Shown: piece after piece, positions 16,909 to 20,281 of the stretch | Layout of the letters: each line of letters starts with the position of its first letter | Position numbering within the stretch: position 1 is the first letter of the stretch | NCBI GenBank assembly: GCA_002254285.1 | Contig: NIUZ01000022.1 | Coordinates: 1-20,281 of the forward strand | Reading direction: 5' to 3' | Length of the DNA stretch: 20,281 nt | DNA from: Bacteroidetes bacterium 4572_112 | GTDB lineage: Bacteria > Bacteroidota > Bacteroidia > Bacteroidales > UBA1556 | Program-made: the position numbers and the translations under genes | The notes under the pieces: model-generated | Database searches by the model: none | Told to the model about the DNA's origin: nothing | The model's input: only the letters and a program-made list of their open reading frames with translations

Positions 16909-17110
16909 ATCAGAATTTATACGATAAATTAAAGAAGTTTGACGTGTAACAACACATTTTCTGAAATTAGAAGTTTTTGATTTTGGGCAAAGTTTATGAT
17001 TTATTGAAATTATCAGCATCACTAATAGACCAATTATCGATAATATAATTTAGGATTTCCAAATATTCAACTTCTGCATAAGGCGACCAAATAATATTTA
17101 GTTTATGCAT
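16858..17110 (-). pseudogene. RelE/ParE-type toxin, frame-disrupted
   Basis: The start ATG (17110-17108) overlaps the antitoxin stop codon by 8 nt, the classic coupling of type II modules. The first frame reads MHKLNIIWSPYAEVEYLEI then LNYIIDNWSISDADNF and stops at 16996-16994. The C-terminal half is in another frame: KLCPKSKTSNFRKCVV, TRQTSLIYRINSDSIDIIGF, ending SNYSNHQY at 16858. Both halves match the ParE/RelE family (an IIWSP start strand, a helical pair, then a VVTRQTSLIYRI strand). About 15 residues of the second helix are missing at the junction, and the frames differ by one, so this looks like an out-of-frame deletion. The product is probably inactive as an mRNA or gyrase poison. Confidence 0.75.
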
Positions 17111-17339
17111 TATTATTCAATAATGCATTTACTTTTTCCATAACATTCTCATGTGAGATACCTTCATCTACATCTATTAAGTCAGCACTTTTATTAATTC
17201 TGTCTTGCTGTTCAACAGTTAGCCCATCCCACCAATCAGTTCTTTTAGATATTTTTACAAAATCTATTGATTTTAAGTAGTTTAATAAGGCTTTCGCTTT
17301 ACTATTATTCTCAGGTATCGATAATGTGTAATCTTGCAT
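17103..17339 (-). CDS. Antitoxin of a type II toxin-antitoxin module
   Basis: This 78-residue acidic protein (from MQDYTLSIPENN) is encoded directly upstream of, and overlapping, the broken toxin. The sequence carries a short N-terminal beta strand, a KALLNYLKSIDFVKI helix, the WWDGLTVEQQDRI helix, and an acidic DVDEGISHENVMEKV tail. These resemble Bacteroidota antitoxins paired with RelE/ParE toxins, which bind and cap the toxin and repress their own promoter. An open frame extends 14 codons upstream to 17381, but the promoter -7 box lies there, so the start at 17339 is preferred. The gene appears intact, unlike its toxin. Confidence 0.8.
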   Translation of the reverse strand: MQDYTLSIPENNSKAKALLNYLKSIDFVKISKRTDWWDGLTVEQQDRINKSADLIDVDEGISHENVMEKVNALLNNNA

Positions 17340-17370
17340 AGTTTTATTATTGATATTATTTAATCTATTG

Positions 17371-17401
17371 CAAAAATACATAAAAATAAATAAGGCTTCA
17401 A
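17371..17401 (-). promoter_or_regulatory. Promoter of the antitoxin-toxin pair
   Basis: On the minus strand a TTG (17401-17399), a 20-nt spacer and TATTTTTG (17378-17371) fit the Bacteroidota -33/-7 consensus well. The antitoxin ATG is 31 nt downstream of the box. This excludes the further-upstream ATG as the start. Confidence 0.6.
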
Positions 17402-17517
17402 GCTCTTAGTTCAATGGGAATCTAGCGAGCGAAGGCTTCGCTGATTATACTCCACCAATGCATAGTGATATGATGACTTGGAGTCATCTGCTCAATAGTA
17501 AAGAACCACAGCCTTGG
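17382..17517. other. Hairpin-rich spacer beside repeat copy 2
   Basis: This short stretch is more GC-rich than its surroundings and holds two perfect small hairpins: AGCGAAG-G-CTTCGCT (17428-17442) and GATGACT-TGG-AGTCATC (17472-17488). It shares the GGGAATCT and GAAGGYTTCG blocks with the DNA left of repeat copy 1 (16768-16806), so it belongs to the same repeat family. No gene is seen. Confidence 0.5.
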
Positions 17518-17606
17518 CGTCACTTTGAGCGACGCCGACGCTTGCAAAAAAGTAATCAATACTGATGATTACTATAATTACTTATAAATCCTATAATATC
17601 AATGCT
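17518..17606. repeat. 89-bp direct repeat, copy 2 (fused to sulP)
   Basis: This is the second copy of 16820-16908 with one mismatch. It ends exactly at the point where SulP homology begins (ALALVPEA, from 17604-17609 on). Its minus strand still carries the last 17 toxin codons and the stop (17556-17606). On the plus strand it supplies the present start codon of the SulP frame. Confidence 0.9.
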
Positions 17607-19145
17607 GCCCTTGCATTAGTACCTGAGGCAATTGCCTTTGCTTTTATTGTTGGCATTTCGCCAATTATAGGACTTTATGGTGCATTTATGATGGCATTAA
17701 TAACCGCTATAATTGGTGGTCGCCCAGGGATGATATCAGGTGCCACAGGTGCTATGGCCGTAGTAATGGTAAACCTTGTTAGCGATGGAAATCAATATGC
17801 ATCATCCATTGGTCATACTGGGCCAGAGATTGGTTTACAATTTCTTTTTGTAACATTACTTTTTACAGGTCTTTTTCAAATTCTTGCTGGAGTTTTCAAA
17901 TTAGGAAAATACGTACGTATGATTCCTCACCCAGTAATGATGGGTTTTGTAAATGGTTTGGCTATTGTTATAATGATTTCTCAATTGGGAATGTTCAAAG
18001 TTGGTGATGACTGGATGCAAGGTGAAGCACTTTACACAATGATTGCTTTGGTTGCCGCCACAATGCTATTAATGGTTTTGATTCCCAAAATATCGAAGAA
18101 AATACCAGCTACTCTTATAGCAATACTTATGGTATCGGGAGTGGTTATCTACTTCGGAATAGACACACAAACAGTACGTAGCTTTGTAGCTGCAGGTAGT
18201 GCTGATGGCAATGGTAGTTTGGCTGCAGAACTTCCTAGTTTTGCCATACCTATTATCCCTTTTACTTGGACTAGTTTGAAAATAATTCTTCCTTATGCAC
18301 TAATTCTTTCTGCAATTGGTCTTATAGAATCACTGATGACAATGAACCTAATTGACGAACTTACCGAAAGTCATGGTAATGGAAATAAAGAATGTATAGC
18401 ACAAGGAACAGCGAATATGGTTAATGGCTTTTTTGGCGGAATGGGCGGCTGTGCCATGATTGGACAGAGTATTATTAATATAAAATCAGGTGGTAGAGGC
18501 CGACTATCAGGCATAGTAGCTGGAAGTACACTTCTAGTTTTCATTCTTTTTGCATCTTCATATATAGAAATGGTGCCAATTGCTGCCCTTGTAGGTGTAA
18601 TGTTTATGGTGGTAATAGGAACTTTTGCATGGAGTACTTTCAAAATTATTGGCAAAATACCAACTACCGACTTATTTGTAATCGCAATAGTTACCTTAGT
18701 AACTGTGCTCGAAGATTTGGCAGTGGCAGTACTTATAGGAATTGTGGTTTCGGCATTGGTATTTGCTTGGCAAAATGCACTACGAATTAGAGCAAGAAAA
18801 CATATCGATGAAAGAGGGATTAAGCATTACGAGATATATGGCCCATTATTTTTTGCTTCTACAAAACTATTCACTGAAAAATTTGATGTAAAAGATGATC
18901 CAAATGAAGTAATTATTGATTTTAAAGAATCACGAATAATGGATCAATCAGCAATTGAAGCTATAAATAAGATTGCCCAAAAATATCAAGCTGAAGGAAA
19001 AACCATACATTTGCGTCACCTAAGCAAGGATTGCACTAAACTTATCAAAAAGGCTGAAAAAATATGCGTAGTGAATGTACTCGCTGACCCAGATTATTTT
19101 GTGTCAATTGATGATTATAATGCGAAACTTAAAAGTGATGTTTAA
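17565..19145 (+). CDS. SulP-family anion permease with STAS domain, 5' end replaced
   Basis: This is an inner-membrane transporter of the SLC26/SulP family, which moves sulfate, bicarbonate or other anions; the substrate is not predictable here. The family core starts at residue 15 (ALALVPEAIAFAFIVG, transmembrane segment 1). GLYGAFMMALITAIIGGRPG and MISGATGAMA follow, then about ten further membrane helices. A cytoplasmic STAS domain lies at about 425-505 (YEIYGPLFFASTKLF, VIIDFKESRIMDQSAIEAI). Family members normally have 20-30 residues before this point, ending with a DVLAGLTV-like start of helix 1. Here they are replaced by MITIITYKSYNINA, which is antisense read-through of the toxin tail in the 89-bp repeat. 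The fusion is in frame, so a product is conceivable, but helix 1 is half replaced and the native promoter is lost. It may be a non-functional remnant. Confidence 0.88.
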   Translation: MITIITYKSYNINAALALVPEAIAFAFIVGISPIIGLYGAFMMALITAIIGGRPGMISGATGAMAVVMVNLVSDGNQYASSIGHTGPEIGLQFLFVTLLFTGLFQILAGVFKLGKYVRMIPHPVMMGFVNGLAIVIMISQLGMFKVGDDWMQGEALYTMIALVAATMLLMVLIPKISKKIPATLIAILMVSGVVIYFGIDTQTVRSFVAAGSADGNGSLAAELPSFAIPIIPFTWTSLKIILPYALILSAIGLIESLMTMNLIDELTESHGNGNKECIAQGTANMVNGFFGGMGGCAMIGQSIINIKSGGRGRLSGIVAGSTLLVFILFASSYIEMVPIAALVGVMFMVVIGTFAWSTFKIIGKIPTTDLFVIAIVTLVTVLEDLAVAVLIGIVVSALVFAWQNALRIRARKHIDERGIKHYEIYGPLFFASTKLFTEKFDVKDDPNEVIIDFKESRIMDQSAIEAINKIAQKYQAEGKTIHLRHLSKDCTKLIKKAEKICVVNVLADPDYFVSIDDYNAKLKSDV

Positions 19146-19361
19146 GGGTTTAAGGGTTTAATTGTTGAACTGTTGATTTGCAGCAGCAGGTTGAAGAAAT
19201 TGATTGAGATTGAAGGGGTTTAAAAGGCTTAAAGTAGTAAAGAGTGGGAAGGAATGGTATAGAGTAGTAAGGGATGGTAAAAATTAGTATTATTGATTTA
19301 ACTTTTCTTTATTCAAGATTAACACATCAACTCAAATCACCAACCTACCGGCAGGCACAAC
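19140..19361. other. Low-complexity spacer after sulP
   Basis: It begins with GTTTAAGG repeated in tandem (19141-19160, 8-nt period, overlapping the sulP stop codon). A purine-rich stretch follows, with related AGTAGTAA and GGATGG/GAATGG words (19231-19280), and then the near-palindrome CCTACCGGCAGG (19344-19355). No gene or clear terminator is visible. Confidence 0.5.
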
Positions 19362-19473
19362 ACTTTAGCAATTTGACAATTTAACACTTTAATAATTTAG
19401 CACTTTAGCACTTTGATAATTTAATAATTTAGCATTTTAATAATTTAGCATTTTAATAATTTGACAATTTAAT
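19362..19473. repeat. 8-nt tandem array (14 units) abutting the MFS gene start
   Basis: Fourteen uninterrupted 8-nt units follow the consensus A(A/C/T)TTTA(G/A)(C/T), for example ACTTTAGC, AATTTGAC, AATTTAAT and ATTTTAAT. The last unit ends one base before the ATG at 19475. The array is degenerate, with no long run of identical units, and lies where the promoter and ribosome-binding region of the next gene would be. Confidence 0.85.
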
Positions 19474-19474
19474 A

Positions 19475-20281
19475 ATGACCACACCAAAATACCATAAGTG
19501 GAGAGTATTTGATATATCGATGGCGCATTTTGTACATGATGTATATTCGTCATTTTTGGCTCCTTTATTACCATTATTGATAGAGAAGATTGGCCTAAAT
19601 TATTTCCTTGCAGGATCATTAACAATGTATGGTCGTATTCCATCACTTATGAATCCGATAATTGGATGGATGGCTGACAAAGTTATTATCCGTTATTTTA
19701 TAATCCTTACCCCTGCTATCACAGCAATATCCATGAGTTTGATTGGCTTTGCGGATAGCTATTTGCAACTCCTATTTCTTCTTTTGGTAATGGGGTTCAG
19801 CTCCGCATTTTTTCATGTGCCAGCTCCTGTTCTCATGAAAAATGTATCGGGAGACCAAAGTGGCAAAGGAATGAGCAACTTTATGGTTGCAGGCGAATTA
19901 GCTAGAGCTGCAGGTCCTCTTCTAATTATTAGCGCTGTATCGTGGTGGGGATTAGAAGGCAGTTGGCGAGTAATGCCACTGGGATTGATTGCTTCGGTAA
20001 TACTATTTTTCAGGCTTCGTAAGCTCAAAGATTTTGATATAAAACCCAAGCGTAATAAAGCTAAAATATCCAAGGCTGTAAAAAAACAACTTAGCTACTT
20101 CTTTATAATAGTTGCAGGTTATATTCTTAGCAGAGGAATACTTCGAGCACTTCTTATAACTTTCTTGCCAACATATTATTCCTCAATGGGTAACGATATA
20201 TGGACAGGAACATCAATACTTGTTGCAATAGAAGTTGCCGGAGCTTTGGGAACACTATTAGCAGGAAGATATTCTGATAGA
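19475..20281 (+). CDS. MFS transporter (Fsr-like), partial, runs off the window
   Basis: An open frame of 269 codons continues to the last base without a stop. It starts MTTPKYHKWRVFDISMAHFVHDVYSS, followed by FLAPLLPLLIEKIGLNYFLAGSL. The early HFVHD and FLAPLLPLL pattern is characteristic of the fosmidomycin-resistance-like (Fsr) branch of the major facilitator superfamily. Six N-terminal helices can be seen (including RYFIILTPAITAISMSLIGF, LLFLLLVMGFSSAFFHVPAP and PLLIISAVSWWGL). A basic cytoplasmic loop (KPKRNKAKISKAVKKQ) and the start of the second half follow. It is an inner-membrane proton-coupled exporter whose substrate cannot be told. The start directly after the tandem array is the only in-frame ATG before the conserved region. 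Confidence 0.85.
   Translation, partial: MTTPKYHKWRVFDISMAHFVHDVYSSFLAPLLPLLIEKIGLNYFLAGSLTMYGRIPSLMNPIIGWMADKVIIRYFIILTPAITAISMSLIGFADSYLQLLFLLLVMGFSSAFFHVPAPVLMKNVSGDQSGKGMSNFMVAGELARAAGPLLIISAVSWWGLEGSWRVMPLGLIASVILFFRLRKLKDFDIKPKRNKAKISKAVKKQLSYFFIIVAGYILSRGILRALLITFLPTYYSSMGNDIWTGTSILVAIEVAGALGTLLAGRYSDR

Noticed and set aside
17340..17381. Antitoxin start at the upstream ATG (17381)
   Set aside because: A near-consensus promoter -7 box lies at 17371-17378 within this extension, so the ATG at 17339 is more plausible.
16740..17555. Integron-type cassette with attC sites around the toxin-antitoxin genes
   Set aside because: Hairpins are present, but the GTTRRRY and RYYYAAC core sites expected at attC ends are not found, and no integrase is in the window.
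16820..17606. Insertion sequence or composite transposon
   Set aside because: No transposase frame and no terminal inverted repeats were seen. The direct repeats contain toxin coding sequence, which fits a duplication better than transposon ends.
18371..18655. Minus-strand 94-codon frame inside sulP
   Set aside because: It is antisense to conserved SulP membrane segments and has no supporting features.
19362..19473. CRISPR array
   Set aside because: The units are 8 nt, degenerate and without spacers, and no cas genes are present. It is a simple tandem repeat.

Overview
The window is AT-rich chromosomal DNA from a member of the Bacteroidota. The evidence is a Por secretion (type IX) C-terminal sorting tail on a giant surface protein, Bacteroidota-type promoter boxes (TAnnTTTG), almost no Shine-Dalgarno sites, the acpP-fabF-rnc order, and a long KamA-like radical SAM protein. 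No rRNA, tRNA, CRISPR array or transposase gene was found.

Layout: (1) 338-5340, minus strand: a secreted multidomain adhesin-like protein (MAM-like and fibronectin III modules, type IX sorting tail) split into two overlapping frames and ending at a strong terminator. (2) 5852-8664, plus strand: a Prc/Tsp-type S41 tail-specific protease followed 2 nt later by a 4Fe-4S assimilatory sulfonucleotide reductase (cysH). A perfect 50-nt palindrome separates this pair from the convergent genes. (3) 8711-11404, minus strand: an exported protein with a carboxypeptidase-regulatory-like domain, a small lipoprotein, and a broken BamA/TamA-like outer-membrane barrel gene. (4) 11452-16258, minus strand: a KamA-family radical SAM protein with a long leader, then the housekeeping cluster acpP-fabF-rnc (acyl carrier protein, ketoacyl-ACP synthase II, ribonuclease III). 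(5) 16740-17606: a type II toxin-antitoxin module of RelE/ParE type with its own promoter. Its toxin gene is broken, and an 89-bp direct repeat flanks it. (6) 17565-20281, plus strand: a SulP anion permease whose native 5' end is gone and whose reading frame now begins inside the second copy of the toxin-tail repeat. After it come low-complexity DNA, a 14-unit 8-nt tandem array, and an MFS transporter that runs off the window.

The most notable theme is gene decay. The surface protein, the outer-membrane barrel and the toxin each carry an out-of-frame loss of conserved residues in an otherwise well-preserved gene, and SulP has lost its first residues at the toxin-tail repeat. The housekeeping genes look intact. 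Whether these are real mutations or assembly errors cannot be decided from the sequence alone. I did not find convincing evidence for a wholly new biological system. The best leads are the repeat-flanked toxin-antitoxin island fused to SulP, the divergent KamA-like enzyme that lacks the lysine-binding aspartates, and the hairpin covering the start codon of the barrel gene.
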